Notes: generated by a model from the sequence alone, not told the origin. Counted from the first letter of the stretch, positions 1-9,075 are shown. The stretch is DNA of 64,000 nt from Tabrizicola caldifontis (GCF_004762095.1 NZ_SIJH01000015.1:57613-121612), one strand, 5' to 3'. Translations and numbers: made by a program.

Positions 1-564
1 ATAGGTTTCCTCCAGGTAGGTCATGCGGGGGAAGGCGTCCTCGTCATGCCTGTGGCTGGGGTAGCTCGACCAATGGCCGTCAGGGGTGAAGACTTCGGTC
101 ACCAGCAGGCTGTCGGCGACCTCGCGGCTTTCCATGGCGATGTTGTTGACATAGCGGGTATTGGTCCCCTTGCCGCGGGGGGTCAGCGTGATCCCCTCGG
201 GGCCAAGGCGCTGCGCCCTGTGCCCCCCCCTGCCCGGCGCCTTGCAGACGCCGATGGTGCAAGGCGTGGTGGCCACGGCCTTCCAGCTTTGCCCGTTCGG
301 GACGTAAAGGCAATGCGGCGGGGTCTTTTCGAACACATCCATCCGGTCGCCCATCTCGCCCCAGTCCTGACCGGCGGCTTGGACCCTGGCCTTGCCCTCG
401 ACGATGACGAGGATGACCTCGCGGTCCCCCGTCGCCTCTTCGGCCATGTCGCCCGGTTCCAGCCGGTAGAGCGTAAAGCCCACATAGCCCCAGCCGGCGT
501 TTTCGGGAGTGATCTCATGCACCTTGCCGCGGGTGCCGGTCGGATGGCGGAGGAGGTGGGGCAT
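1..564 (-). CDS. iolB: 5-deoxy-glucuronate isomerase IolB (3' part cut by window edge)
   Basis: Isomerises 5-deoxy-glucuronate to 2-deoxy-5-keto-gluconate in cytoplasmic myo-inositol catabolism. I translated it by hand from the ATG at 564: it opens MPHLLRHPTGTRGKVHEITP and stays open for 188 codons to the left edge. Near the end of the visible part it carries the IolB cupin signature SSYPSHRHDED followed by FPRMTYLEE, whose histidines and acidic residues bind the metal. The C-terminal third lies outside the window. It sits 12 bases after the iolE stop, as the most distal visible gene of the iol operon. Identification is firm from the motif and the neighbours. Confidence 0.93.
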   Translation of the reverse strand, partial: MPHLLRHPTGTRGKVHEITPENAGWGYVGFTLYRLEPGDMAEEATGDREVILVIVEGKARVQAAGQDWGEMGDRMDVFEKTPPHCLYVPNGQSWKAVATTPCTIGVCKAPGRGGHRAQRLGPEGITLTPRGKGTNTRYVNNIAMESREVADSLLVTEVFTPDGHWSSYPSHRHDEDAFPRMTYLEETY

Positions 565-576
565 GGTCCTGATCCT

Positions 577-1488
577 TCAGGAAGGGCGGCTGTGGTCGAT
601 CGTCAGGCCTGCCTTGGCGCAGACCTTCAGAATGTGGTCGTAGCCAAGTTTCGAATACTCGTAGGGTGGCGCCTTGGCCGGATCCTGTTCGGCCTCGACA
701 ACGATCCAGCCGGCATAATTCATTGCCTTCAGCCTGTCGGTCACGGCCTGAAAGTCGATGCAGCCGTCGCCCGGCACGGTAAAGGCACCGGCGATCACGG
801 CGTCGAGGAAGCTGCGGTTGTTCAGCCGCACGTCCCGGACGACGTCGGGACGGATATCCTTGAAATGCACATGGTGTACCCGGTCGGCCCAGCGGTCGAG
901 AACGCGCAGGACATCGGCCCCGCCGAACAGAAGGTGGCCGGTGTCGAACAGCAGCTTCACTTCGGGTGCGGAACCTTCCATGAGCGCGTTCACGTCATCC
1001 TCGGATTCGATGAACGAGCCCATGTGATGGTGATAGGCAAGCGTCATGCCCTGATCCGCCATCCATTTCGCCAGTTCGGAAAGCTTCGCGCCATAGGCCT
1101 GCACGTCTTCGGCGGCGAATTTCGGGCGGTTATTGACCGGAACCGCGATGTCGCCCTGAACGGTGTTCGAACATTCCGCATAGACGATGCAGGGGGCGCC
1201 CAGGGCCACGAACTGTTCCACCTGGGCGCGCACGGCCTCGATCTCGGTCTTCACGTCGTTGACCAGCAGGTTGCCGGAACACCAGCCCCCACAGAGGTAA
1301 AGCCCGTTGGCGTTCAGGTAGGACCGCAGGCCTTCTGTGTCCGCAGGCATGCGGCGGCCGCGTTCGACGCCGGTATAACCGATCTCGCGCGCCTCGCGGA
1401 GCGCCTGCTCCATCGTGTAGGCGGCAGTCAGGTCCGGCAGGTCGTCGTTCTGCCAGCAGATGGGAGAGATGCCGATCTTGACGCTCAT
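577..1488 (-). CDS. iolE: myo-inosose-2 dehydratase IolE
   Basis: Dehydrates 2-keto-myo-inositol (inosose) to 3D-trihydroxycyclohexane-1,2-dione. The 303-residue product starts MSVKIGISPICWQNDDLPDL, the usual IolE N-terminus, and has the TIM-barrel pattern of the AP-endonuclease-2/sugar isomerase superfamily, with metal-site histidines in YHHHMGSFIE and in HHVHFKD. I chose the ATG at 1488 because this is where family similarity starts; an in-frame start at 1515 would add nine residues overlapping the end of iolD. It lies between iolD and iolB in the same operon. Confidence 0.93.
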   Translation of the reverse strand: MSVKIGISPICWQNDDLPDLTAAYTMEQALREAREIGYTGVERGRRMPADTEGLRSYLNANGLYLCGGWCSGNLLVNDVKTEIEAVRAQVEQFVALGAPCIVYAECSNTVQGDIAVPVNNRPKFAAEDVQAYGAKLSELAKWMADQGMTLAYHHHMGSFIESEDDVNALMEGSAPEVKLLFDTGHLLFGGADVLRVLDRWADRVHHVHFKDIRPDVVRDVRLNNRSFLDAVIAGAFTVPGDGCIDFQAVTDRLKAMNYAGWIVVEAEQDPAKAPPYEYSKLGYDHILKVCAKAGLTIDHSRPS

Positions 1489-1499
1489 CGCGGGTGCCT

Positions 1500-3326
1500 T
1501 CAGTTCAACAGCCATTGGGCCTTGCGGGCCGCTTCATAGCCCTTGCGGGCCTCGTTCACTTCTGCCCGGTCCGAGACTTCGGGCACCGCCACTTCCCACC
1601 AGGTGCCGCCGGCGCCGGTGCCGGGGGCGGGGTCGGTGTCGATGACGATCACCGTGGGGATGGTGGCAGTCTTCGCGTCCTTCATGGCGGCCTCAAGCTC
1701 GGTGATTGAGCCCGCCTTCACAACGTTTGCCCCCATGGCGCGCGCATGGGCGGCAAAGTCGATTTCGGCAGGGTTCACATGATAGGCATCCTGCAACAGG
1801 TTGTTGAAGGGCGCCCCGCCTGTGGCCTTCTGCAGCCGGTTGATGCAGCCGAAGCCGCGATTGTCTGTCAGGACCACGGTGAAGGGAATGCCCATCATCA
1901 CGGCGGTCGCAAGTTCAGAATTGGCCATCATGTAGCTGCCGTCACCAATCATGCAGACGACATGGCGATCGGGCCGGGCCATCTTGATGCCCATTGCGCC
2001 GGCGATTTCGTAGCCCATGCAGGAAAAGCCGTATTCCATATGATAGCCGCCACGGGACGCCTTCCATAGGACATGCAGGACGCCCGGCATCGAGCCCGAG
2101 GCGGACATGACGATGGCATCCTTTCCTGTGGTGCGCTGGACCGCGCCCACCACTTGCGCGTCGGAGGGAAGTGCATTGCTCGTCGGTGCGGCGGTCAAGG
2201 TGTCGGTGGTCTGGAACCAGCGGGCGCGCAGGGCGAAGTCGGGGTCGGGGAAGCGATGGTCACCCAGCGCCGCGGACAGCTTTTCCAGCGTCACCTTCGC
2301 ATCGCCGACAAGGGGTTGGGCCGCGCGCTTGTGCGCGTCGTAGCCGTGGATGTTGATCGACAGAAGCTTGCGGCCGGGGCGCGAGAACACCGTCCAGCTG
2401 CCGGTCGTGAAGTCCTGGAAGCGCGTGCCGACACCGATCACCAGATCGGCCCCGGCCGCAAGTTCGTTGCCGCAACCGGTGCCTGTCACGCCAGGAGAAC
2501 CGAAGTTGAGCCGCTCCTCCCAGTCCACAGAGCCCTTTCCGGCCTGAGTTTCGACGATGGGGATGTTGTGGGCGCGCGCGAAGTCAATCAGTGTCTGTTC
2601 GGCACCCGAATATATTACGCCGCCGCCGGCCACGATCAGCGGGGTGGTGGCAGCACGGATCGCGGCGACGGCAGCCTCAAGCTCGCGTTGGTCGGGTTCG
2701 GGGCGACGGATGTGCCATACGCGGGGCTCGAAGAACTCGGCCGGATAGTCGTATGCCTCGGCCTGGGTGTCCTGGCAGAAGGCCAGGCAGACGGGGCCGC
2801 AGTTCGCCGGGTCGGTCATTACCCGCAGCGCGCGGGGCAGCGCAGTCAGGATGTGTTCCGGCCGGCTGATCCGGTCGAAATAGCGCACCACGGGGCGGAA
2901 GCAGTCGTTGGCCGAAACGGTCGCGTCATCGAAATCCTCGATCTGTTGCAGCACCGGATCGGGCGCACGGCTGGCAAAGACGTCGCCGGGGATGAACAGG
3001 ACGGGCAGGCGGTTCACGTGGGCGACGGCGGCCGCCGTGACCATGTTGGTGGCGCCCGGCCCGATGGACGAAGTGACGGCCATCGCCTTCCGCCGACCCT
3101 GCGCCTTGGCATAGGCGACAGCGACATGGGCCATCGTCTGTTCATTGTGGCCGCGCCAGGTGGGCAGGGCATCGCGGTGGGCGTGCAGTGCCTCGCCCAG
3201 GCCGGCGACATTGCCGTGGCCGAAAATCGCCCACACGCCCTCGATGAAGCGCGAGCCGTCCTCGGCCTTCTGGGCCGAAAGCCAGCGCACCATGGCTTGG
3301 GCGGCAGTCAGACGGATCGTGGTCAT
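1500..3326 (-). CDS. iolD: 3D-(3,5/4)-trihydroxycyclohexane-1,2-dione acylhydrolase IolD
   Basis: Thiamine-diphosphate enzyme that opens the ring of the IolE product to give 5-deoxy-glucuronate. The 608-residue protein starts MTTIRLTAAQAMVRWLSAQ. It has the three-domain TPP fold: an N-terminal pyrimidine-binding domain (AIFGHGNVAGLGEAL), a middle domain, and a C-terminal cofactor motif GDGSYMMANSELATA followed by the conserved Asn-Arg of LTDNRGFGC. The start is at 3326, where ATG overlaps the iolC stop as ATGA, suggesting translational coupling. Length matches the family. Confidence 0.94.
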   Translation of the reverse strand: MTTIRLTAAQAMVRWLSAQKAEDGSRFIEGVWAIFGHGNVAGLGEALHAHRDALPTWRGHNEQTMAHVAVAYAKAQGRRKAMAVTSSIGPGATNMVTAAAVAHVNRLPVLFIPGDVFASRAPDPVLQQIEDFDDATVSANDCFRPVVRYFDRISRPEHILTALPRALRVMTDPANCGPVCLAFCQDTQAEAYDYPAEFFEPRVWHIRRPEPDQRELEAAVAAIRAATTPLIVAGGGVIYSGAEQTLIDFARAHNIPIVETQAGKGSVDWEERLNFGSPGVTGTGCGNELAAGADLVIGVGTRFQDFTTGSWTVFSRPGRKLLSINIHGYDAHKRAAQPLVGDAKVTLEKLSAALGDHRFPDPDFALRARWFQTTDTLTAAPTSNALPSDAQVVGAVQRTTGKDAIVMSASGSMPGVLHVLWKASRGGYHMEYGFSCMGYEIAGAMGIKMARPDRHVVCMIGDGSYMMANSELATAVMMGIPFTVVLTDNRGFGCINRLQKATGGAPFNNLLQDAYHVNPAEIDFAAHARAMGANVVKAGSITELEAAMKDAKTATIPTVIVIDTDPAPGTGAGGTWWEVAVPEVSDRAEVNEARKGYEAARKAQWLLN

Positions 3327-5236
3327 TGCGTTCCTCCCTCGCGCGCCGCGTCCCAGACAGAGCACAGGCGCCTGTAGCGTTCGGTCATCATCGCGACGGC
3401 CTGGGCATCCGTCATCTCGCCCTTCAGCCAGCCGCGGGCCGCATCGCCAAAGATCGTGCGACCGATGGCGAAACCCTTCACCAGGGGCTGCCGGGCGGCA
3501 AGCGTCAGCGCGGCGGCCAGTTCCGTCTCTGGGGCGTCCAGCCCAAGGACCACAACGCCACGGGTGTGCGGGTCGTTGCGGGTGATCGCCGAACAGGCCT
3601 GTTCCCAGGCGGCGTCGGTGGTGAAGGGCTCCAGCTTCCACCAGTCGGGGTAGATGCCAAGGTCGTAGAAGCGCTGGATCACCCTGGCCGAGGTGTCGTC
3701 AGTGACGGGGCCGACCTTCGAGGGGATGATTTCCAACAGCAGCTCAAGCCGATTGCGGCGCGCCGCGTGGAAAAGGCGGCGGACGGTCTCTTCCTGCGCG
3801 GCCTTCGTCGCGGCGTCGTCCTCGGGGTGATAGAAGCACAGCACCTTGACCACATGGGCCAGCGGCCATTCCTGCAGGCCGCCGAAATCCGGGCCAAGCT
3901 CGGGCTCTAGCGTCAGTGGGCGTGATCCTGGCCATTCCACGGGCCGGCCGATCCAAAGGCCGGTTCCTGCTGCACGATACAGGGCGTCGCGCCCCAGGCG
4001 GCTGTCGCACAGGATGCCGTAGCCTGGCTGTCCATTGGCTGTGGCCAGGGCTGCTTGCAGGCAAAGTTCCTTAAACTGACCGATTCTGGCGGGCGTTGCG
4101 CCTTCCATCGTCTCAAGTTGCAGGCGATGATCAAAGGCAAAGACCCGCATCGTGGGCCAGTCGCCGTGCCGGTTGGTGGACCAGTGGATCTGTTCCAGTT
4201 CGGCGTCCTTGCGAAGTGCTGGCGTGACGATCCCGCGGTGCAGGAAGAACTGCAACTCCTGCCAGCTTGGGTAGGCCGGGGTGCAGCCGTGGCGGGAAAC
4301 GGCGAAGGCGCCGCAGGCATTGGCGTATTTCAGGGCGACTGGCCAGGGCTCGCCGTCCAGCCAGCCTTTCAGCAGGCCCGACATGAACCCGTCCCCCGCG
4401 CCAAGGACGTTGAACACCTCTATCGGAAAGCCGGGGCCGGTTTCGCCGTCGTCCAGGCTGTCGGGGATGGCACCGGTGAAGGCGACTGCGCCCATTGGGC
4501 CGCGCTTGCAAACTAGGGTCGCCGCACTGACGGCCCGAACGGCGCGCAGCGCGGCGATCGTGTCGGTGCTGCCACCGGCGATGTGGAATTCCTCTTCGGT
4601 GCCGACGATCAGGTCGAACAGGTGAAGGGTGGATTGCAGCTTTGCCGTGACCTGAGCGCTTTCGATAAACCGGCTTTCGCCGTCGCCATGGCCAGCCAGG
4701 CCCCAGAGGTTCGGCCTGTAGTCGATGTCCAGCGCGGTTTGCGCCCCGTGCTTCCGTGCAAGGGCAAGGGCCTTCAGAACGGCAGCTTCGGTGCGCGGGT
4801 GGCTGAGGTGGGTTCCGGTGGCCACGACCGAACGCGCCTCGGCGATGAAGGCTTCGTCGATGTCGTCCTCGCAAAGCGCCATGTCGGCGCAGTTCTCCCG
4901 ATAGAAGATCAGCGGAAACTGCCTGTCGTCGCGGATACCCAGAAGGACAAGCGCGGTCAGCCGTTCAGGGTCGGTCTTGACGCCGCGCACGTCCACGCCT
5001 TCGCGGGCAAGCTCTTCCCGGATGAAACGGCCCATATGTTCGTCTCCGACCCGCGTTATGAGGGCGGATTTAAGGCCCAGGCGCGCGGTGCCGGCAGCCA
5101 TGTTGGTGGGGCTGCCGCCGATGTATTTCTGGAACGAGCCCATGTCCTCCAGCCGGCCGCCGATCTGCGCGCCGTAAAGATCGACCGAGGACCGGCCGAT
5201 CGTGATGACATCAAGGGTCTTTGCAGGCTGAGGCAT
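3323..5236 (-). CDS. iolC: 5-dehydro-2-deoxygluconokinase IolC fused to a DUF2090 domain
   Basis: Phosphorylates 2-deoxy-5-keto-gluconate in inositol breakdown. Residues about 1-310 are a PfkB/ribokinase kinase: DVITIGRSSVDLYG at the start, GGSPTNMAAGTARLG, and NVLGAGDGF with the catalytic Asp. The rest, beginning around FAFDHRLQLETMEG, is a DUF2090 (aldolase-like TIM barrel) domain; this fusion is common in alphaproteobacteria. The product is 637 residues. I chose the ATG at 5236 (MPQPAKTLDVITIG) because the upstream in-frame ATG at 5281 lies inside the operator at 5265-5280. Its stop overlaps the iolD start. Confidence 0.93.
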   Translation of the reverse strand: MPQPAKTLDVITIGRSSVDLYGAQIGGRLEDMGSFQKYIGGSPTNMAAGTARLGLKSALITRVGDEHMGRFIREELAREGVDVRGVKTDPERLTALVLLGIRDDRQFPLIFYRENCADMALCEDDIDEAFIAEARSVVATGTHLSHPRTEAAVLKALALARKHGAQTALDIDYRPNLWGLAGHGDGESRFIESAQVTAKLQSTLHLFDLIVGTEEEFHIAGGSTDTIAALRAVRAVSAATLVCKRGPMGAVAFTGAIPDSLDDGETGPGFPIEVFNVLGAGDGFMSGLLKGWLDGEPWPVALKYANACGAFAVSRHGCTPAYPSWQELQFFLHRGIVTPALRKDAELEQIHWSTNRHGDWPTMRVFAFDHRLQLETMEGATPARIGQFKELCLQAALATANGQPGYGILCDSRLGRDALYRAAGTGLWIGRPVEWPGSRPLTLEPELGPDFGGLQEWPLAHVVKVLCFYHPEDDAATKAAQEETVRRLFHAARRNRLELLLEIIPSKVGPVTDDTSARVIQRFYDLGIYPDWWKLEPFTTDAAWEQACSAITRNDPHTRGVVVLGLDAPETELAAALTLAARQPLVKGFAIGRTIFGDAARGWLKGEMTDAQAVAMMTERYRRLCSVWDAAREGGTQ

Positions 5237-5264
5237 GGCGGGTTCCGGGCCTGAGTCGGGATAA

Positions 5265-5280
5265 TGGAATGAATATTCCA
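5265..5280 (-). promoter_or_regulatory. Candidate IolR operator upstream of iolC
   Basis: The 16-base site TGGAATGAATATTCCA has inverted arms TGGAAT/ATTCCA. It matches GGAA-N6-TTCC, the motif reported for the RpiR-type repressor IolR of Sinorhizobium meliloti. It lies 28 bases before the iolC start and just after the regulator gene, so it can serve a separate iolCDEB promoter. Confidence 0.75.
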
Positions 5281-5301
5281 TTCTGATGAAGCGGGGAAGC
5301 C

Positions 5302-6114
5302 CTAAACTTCGCGCCGGGCGGCCACGGCCAGGGCAAGCGCAAGGGCCAGGGCGATGGCCGCCGAGAGCGAGCGGAAGGCACCGAAATCGACCTCGGTCAC
5401 GGTCAGGATGGCATCGGCCGTCGGGGCAAGCCTGGTCGCGGGCGGATCGGTCAGGATGACCACTGGCAGCCCCCGCGCGCGGGCCTCGCGTGCAATGGTC
5501 AGGGTTTCTTCGGAATAGGGGGCGAAGGTGATGGCCAGAAGCGCATCGCCCGGCCGCAGCGCCGAAAGCTGCCCAAGCCCCGCCACCCTGTCATGCAGAA
5601 CCGTCGGAACCCCAAGCTTGTCAAAGACATAGGCAAGATAGGCGGCAACGGGAAAGGACCGGCGGAAGCCGGCCAGGTGGATCGCGTCAGCCCCGGAAAG
5701 CAGAGTAACGCATTGATCCAGCTTTGTTTCGTCTAGATCCTGCGCCAGACGTTCCATTGACTGTCGTCCCGCCTCGACAAATTCGGCCACAAGGGCGGAG
5801 GGGCGGTCGGCGCCCCCGGCCTTCAATCTGGACAGACGGGTGGCATAATCCGGTGCCGGGCCAATCAGGGCAGCGCGAAAGAGGCGCTGCATTTCCGCAT
5901 AACCCGAGAAGCCGAGCAGTTGGCAGAACCGCATCACGGCAGATGGCGGCACACCTGCCGCCGCCGCAACCTGCGCGACGGTCGATAGCGCAATGCTGTC
6001 GGGATGAGCGGCAATATGATCCGCACATTGTTGCAGGCGGCGCGGCAAGTTGCCGGACATCCGCGCCATCCGGTCCAGCAGTGCGGGGATGGTGGCAGGC
6101 GGGCTGTCGGTCAT
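5302..6114 (-). CDS. iolR: RpiR-family transcriptional regulator of inositol genes (IolR-like)
   Basis: Predicted repressor of the adjacent iol genes. The 270-residue protein has an N-terminal RpiR helix-turn-helix (around LSTVAQVAAAAGVPPSAVMR, residues 40-60) and a C-terminal SIS sugar-phosphate isomerase-type domain that would sense an inositol-derived sugar phosphate (SGADAIHLAGFRRSF, later VVILTDPPATRLAPTAD). I took the ATG at 6114 (MTDSPPATIP); the earlier in-frame ATG at 6168 overlaps the operator at 6152-6167. The gene lies 65 bases upstream of iolC on the same strand. Matching operators before it and before iolC suggest autoregulation plus control of the catabolic genes. Confidence 0.85.
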   Translation of the reverse strand: MTDSPPATIPALLDRMARMSGNLPRRLQQCADHIAAHPDSIALSTVAQVAAAAGVPPSAVMRFCQLLGFSGYAEMQRLFRAALIGPAPDYATRLSRLKAGGADRPSALVAEFVEAGRQSMERLAQDLDETKLDQCVTLLSGADAIHLAGFRRSFPVAAYLAYVFDKLGVPTVLHDRVAGLGQLSALRPGDALLAITFAPYSEETLTIAREARARGLPVVILTDPPATRLAPTADAILTVTEVDFGAFRSLSAAIALALALALAVAARREV

Positions 6115-6151
6115 GGCTGGCTCGGGCTGACTGAACTGCGAGCATAACATA

Positions 6152-6167
6152 TGGAATGAATGTTCCA
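6152..6167 (-). promoter_or_regulatory. Candidate IolR operator upstream of iolR
   Basis: TGGAATGAATGTTCCA differs by one base from the site before iolC and also fits GGAA-N6-TTCC. It is 37 bases upstream of the regulator start, consistent with autorepression. Confidence 0.72.
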
Positions 6168-6358
6168 AGATTATTCGCAGCGGTCAGCCAGGGCGCCGGC
6201 ACCTGGTGGCGCCATGGTCGGCTGGGCAGGCTGCAACGCAGGTGCTGGCAACCCTGTCGCAGGGGCCGGGGGTACGGTCATCTCTGTCTGCCCTGGCCTA
6301 AAGGCAAAGGCCCCCACGCCTTGCAGCGCGAGGGCCGGAAGTCGGGCCGCAAAAGGCG

Positions 6359-7453
6359 CTACTGGCTGAGCTTGTTGTATTCAGCCAGGCCGGTGGCCAG
6401 GATATCGTACCATTCGCCGGATTCGCGCATTTCGGTGATGCCGCGGTTCAGCATGGCAATATAGACGCGGCCGCGCGGATTGCTTTTCGCAGTGATGAAG
6501 TGATAGCTGATGAAGGTTGCCAGCGCCGGGTTGGTGGACACGCGGTCGCCGGCATTCAGTTCCTTGAAGTTCGAAGCCGAGGTTTCTGCCTCGATCGAGT
6601 AGAGGTCGACCTCGCCGTCCAGCAGCATCCGCGCACAGTCGAGGGGCGACTTGGGGTGAACGTAGGACACCAGCGGTTCGACCAGGCCCTGCACCTCGAG
6701 ATCGCTGATCGGCCATGCGTCGGGACGGCAGATCCTTGCGCCGGCATAGTCGCTGAAGCTGCGGGCGTTGGCATACTTGCTGTCGGCCAGCGTATTGAAC
6801 GCATAGGCGGTCTCGTAGATCGGCAGCGAGAAGTCGAATTCGGTGCACATGCGAACCGAGAATTCGCCAAGCATGTCAAGCTTCGAACAGTCTGGCGCTT
6901 CCCAGGCGATCGACACGTCGAAGGCACCCGATGGCAAGAGTGTCTCGATGTGCGACATCCAGTGGTCTACATAGGCCACGGTATAGTCGCGGTCGTTCCC
7001 GCCGCGCTGCATGGCGGTGGTTGCCATCCGTACGAAGATGCCGCCGCCGGTCAGGGATTCGTCGGTGAATGGCGCCCAGTCGTTCGAAGTGACGAACTTC
7101 AGCGGCGGTTCATAGACATTGCTTTTCTTCCGGTTTGCTTCCTGCCGCGCGCTTTCGCGTTCGATGACCGCGCTCAGTTCCGAATCCGGCGTCAGACGCC
7201 CGTCCTCGCAGGGCAGGATCAGTTGCAGCCCGGCCGGCAGACTGTTCGGATTCTGCGCAAGTGCGTCGCGGTTGGCGTTGAAGATCATCTGGTAGTCATA
7301 GGAACCGTAAGCGGCCTGGGCGATCGAGCCGAGGGTATCCCCATCCTTGACCGTATAAGTCGTGCAGGCCTGCTGGGCCGAGGCAATCGCAGGGGCCAGG
7401 ATCAGGACCGCAGCCAGCGCAGTCGACCGGTAATTGTGAGATGCAGTCTTCAT
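6359..7453 (-). CDS. Secreted LysM plus solute-binding (SBP_bac_3-like) protein, paralogue 1
   Basis: The 364-residue exported protein has a Sec signal peptide (residues about 1-25, ending IASAQQ). A LysM domain follows at about 28-80 (TYTVKDGDTLGSIAQAAYG, then LPAGLQLILPC), then a short linker and a type II periplasmic solute-binding domain from about 120 to the end (KFVTSNDWAPFTDESL). LysM should hold it on peptidoglycan. Paired cysteines (PDCSKL/RMCTEF, RICRPD/LDCARM) are shared with the paralogue at 7773-8972 and probably form disulfides. The start at 7453 has an AAGGA ribosome site. No transporter permease is nearby; the upstream genes encode a second copy and a membrane Ser/Thr kinase. 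A sensory ligand-binding role is inference. Confidence 0.8.
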   Translation of the reverse strand: MKTASHNYRSTALAAVLILAPAIASAQQACTTYTVKDGDTLGSIAQAAYGSYDYQMIFNANRDALAQNPNSLPAGLQLILPCEDGRLTPDSELSAVIERESARQEANRKKSNVYEPPLKFVTSNDWAPFTDESLTGGGIFVRMATTAMQRGGNDRDYTVAYVDHWMSHIETLLPSGAFDVSIAWEAPDCSKLDMLGEFSVRMCTEFDFSLPIYETAYAFNTLADSKYANARSFSDYAGARICRPDAWPISDLEVQGLVEPLVSYVHPKSPLDCARMLLDGEVDLYSIEAETSASNFKELNAGDRVSTNPALATFISYHFITAKSNPRGRVYIAMLNRGITEMRESGEWYDILATGLAEYNKLSQ

Positions 7454-7772
7454 CTTTGTCACGTCCTTCTGACGACTGGTGCCTTGGTGTTCGCGGTGAC
7501 GTTTCCGAAACAATCCATGAATGGTGCTAGCAAGCCTTCCTGAAGTGGCACGATTAAGGCAATTCGGTGGATTCAAACGAGCAATTCGCCTTCGGGGTGA
7601 GTTGCGGTGTGAAAAGGGCGCCGCATAGCTGTCTTGGGGTTGCATTTGACCCGCGCATCCAACGCATGGGCGCGGCCAACTTCTGATCGTTCAGGAAACA
7701 AATCCCGCGATCTTGCGCGCTGGGCCTGCCGTGCGGGCGGAAAGGGCAGCATCTGTGCCGATCACGCCCGGC
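7454..7772. other. Intergenic region between the two LysM-binding-protein genes
   Basis: 319 bases with no supported gene. It separates paralogue 2 from paralogue 1 on the minus strand, longer than the other gaps of this cluster, so paralogue 1 may have its own promoter; I could not identify one with confidence. A sigma-54-like string on the plus strand (7546-7561) points to no gene. Confidence 0.5.
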
Positions 7773-8972
7773 CTATTGCTGAAGCTGCGCGTTCTGGCTG
7801 AGCGCGGTCGATACAATGTCGTACCACTCGCCCGACTCGTACATCTCGATCAGCCCTTCGTCCATCACGCCGATCATGGCAACTGCGGCTGGGTTGGACT
7901 TGTGCGCGATGACATGCAGGCTTTGCAGCGTGAAGAGATGCGGGTTCTGGGCGAACCGTTTCGAAAGACCCAACCTCGCAATGGTGGAATCGCCCACTTC
8001 GACGTCGATCGAAACCAGATCGACCTTGCCCGCCTCGAGGGCTTCGAAACAGTCCACCGCCTCGATCGGGCGCATCAGTTCGACCACGGGGACCGACAGG
8101 CCGACAGCATCCAGAACCCCGGTGGTGAAGCCTTCGGGGCGGCAGATGCGCTTTCCCTCGAAGGCCGCATAGCTGGTTGCATCCACCAGATCGCTGTCGC
8201 TGCGCGCAAAGAAGCCATCGACAATTTCGTAATAGGGCGCTGAGAAGACGAAATTGTCGCACCGCGCCTGATCACCCGGAGAAAGGATCGTCGTCCCTTC
8301 GCAGTCGGGCTTGAGCCAGGGGAAGCTGAGATCATAGGCTTGCGACGGCAGCAGCGCGTCGATATGCGCCTGCCAGTCGCTGATGAAGGTCAGGTTGTAG
8401 GTGATGGCGGGATCGGCGCGAAAAATCGCCATTTCCACAAGCTGGGTGAACATGCCGCCGCCAGGCAGGGTCTTGTCGGCGAAGGGGGCATAGCCGTTCC
8501 CGGTAACGATGCGCACGGGCGGGGCCGTTTGCGGCACGGGCGCGCCGGCATCGGCCGCAGGTGCCGCGGCTGAGGTCACGGGCGGCTCGGCTTCGGTGTT
8601 CTCGACAGATCTTTCGGCCGGAAGCGCGGTCACGACTTCCGTCTGGTCTGCGGCGGGGTTCATGGCATCGCCGACTACGGCAGACCCGCCTGGGCCAGCC
8701 GCACCCATCTCCACCGGGGCGTTCGGATCGCAGGGAATGACCAGCCGTGAACCCACGGCGATCAGGTCTGCCTTGGCACCGATGACGGCAATATTGGCTT
8801 CATAGATCACGCGGAAGAGGTCGGGGTCGCCATAGGCCTTGCGGGCGATGCGGCGCAGGTTGTCGCCGGGGGCGATCGTGTAGGTCGTGCAGGCCTCTTG
8901 CGCCTGAACCGCTCCACCGGACAGCAGCGCCGCTGCGCAGCCGATCCACAATGTCCTAGCCGTCATCGTCAT
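7773..8972 (-). CDS. Secreted LysM plus solute-binding (SBP_bac_3-like) protein, paralogue 2
   Basis: The 399-residue exported protein starts MTMTARTLWIGCAAALLSGG with a signal peptide ending VQAQ. A LysM domain follows (TYTIAPGDNLRRIARKAYG at about 27-75), then a Pro/Ala-rich linker of about 70 residues, and a solute-binding domain (RIVTGNGYAPFADKTL onwards). It ends with the same pattern as paralogue 1 (YESGEWYDIVSTAL versus RESGEWYDILATGL), so the two arose by duplication. The start at 8972 has AGGAG seven bases upstream; 8966 is an alternative. It follows the kinase and a 61-aa gene on the same strand. No ABC permease or ATPase accompanies it. Confidence 0.8.
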   Translation of the reverse strand: MTMTARTLWIGCAAALLSGGAVQAQEACTTYTIAPGDNLRRIARKAYGDPDLFRVIYEANIAVIGAKADLIAVGSRLVIPCDPNAPVEMGAAGPGGSAVVGDAMNPAADQTEVVTALPAERSVENTEAEPPVTSAAAPAADAGAPVPQTAPPVRIVTGNGYAPFADKTLPGGGMFTQLVEMAIFRADPAITYNLTFISDWQAHIDALLPSQAYDLSFPWLKPDCEGTTILSPGDQARCDNFVFSAPYYEIVDGFFARSDSDLVDATSYAAFEGKRICRPEGFTTGVLDAVGLSVPVVELMRPIEAVDCFEALEAGKVDLVSIDVEVGDSTIARLGLSKRFAQNPHLFTLQSLHVIAHKSNPAAVAMIGVMDEGLIEMYESGEWYDIVSTALSQNAQLQQ

Positions 8973-9075
8973 CCATCCGCTCCTCTGCCCGGGCGCCATA
9001 GGCAGCCCAGCGGGCATTGCATCGACCCGGCCGCGTCGCCGCGGCGGGATTGGAAACCACTTCCGGTACCTGCGC

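Noticed and set aside
46..3377. Long plus-strand open frames opposite iolB, iolE and iolD
   Set aside because: Shadows of the well-supported minus-strand iol genes; repetitive Arg/His/Gly composition and no motifs.
5237..5281. Alternative iolC start 15 codons upstream (MEYSFHYPDS)
   Set aside because: This ATG lies in the operator palindrome and the extension is not part of the kinase family; the same holds for the upstream start of the regulator at 6168.
6295..6312. Short hairpin GGCCT/AGGCC after LysM-SBP paralogue 1
   Set aside because: Only five base pairs and no T-run; too weak to call a terminator.
7546..7561. Sigma-54-like string TGGCACG-N4-AGGCA on the plus strand
   Set aside because: The -12 element has only GC conserved and no plus-strand gene follows; all nearby genes run the other way.
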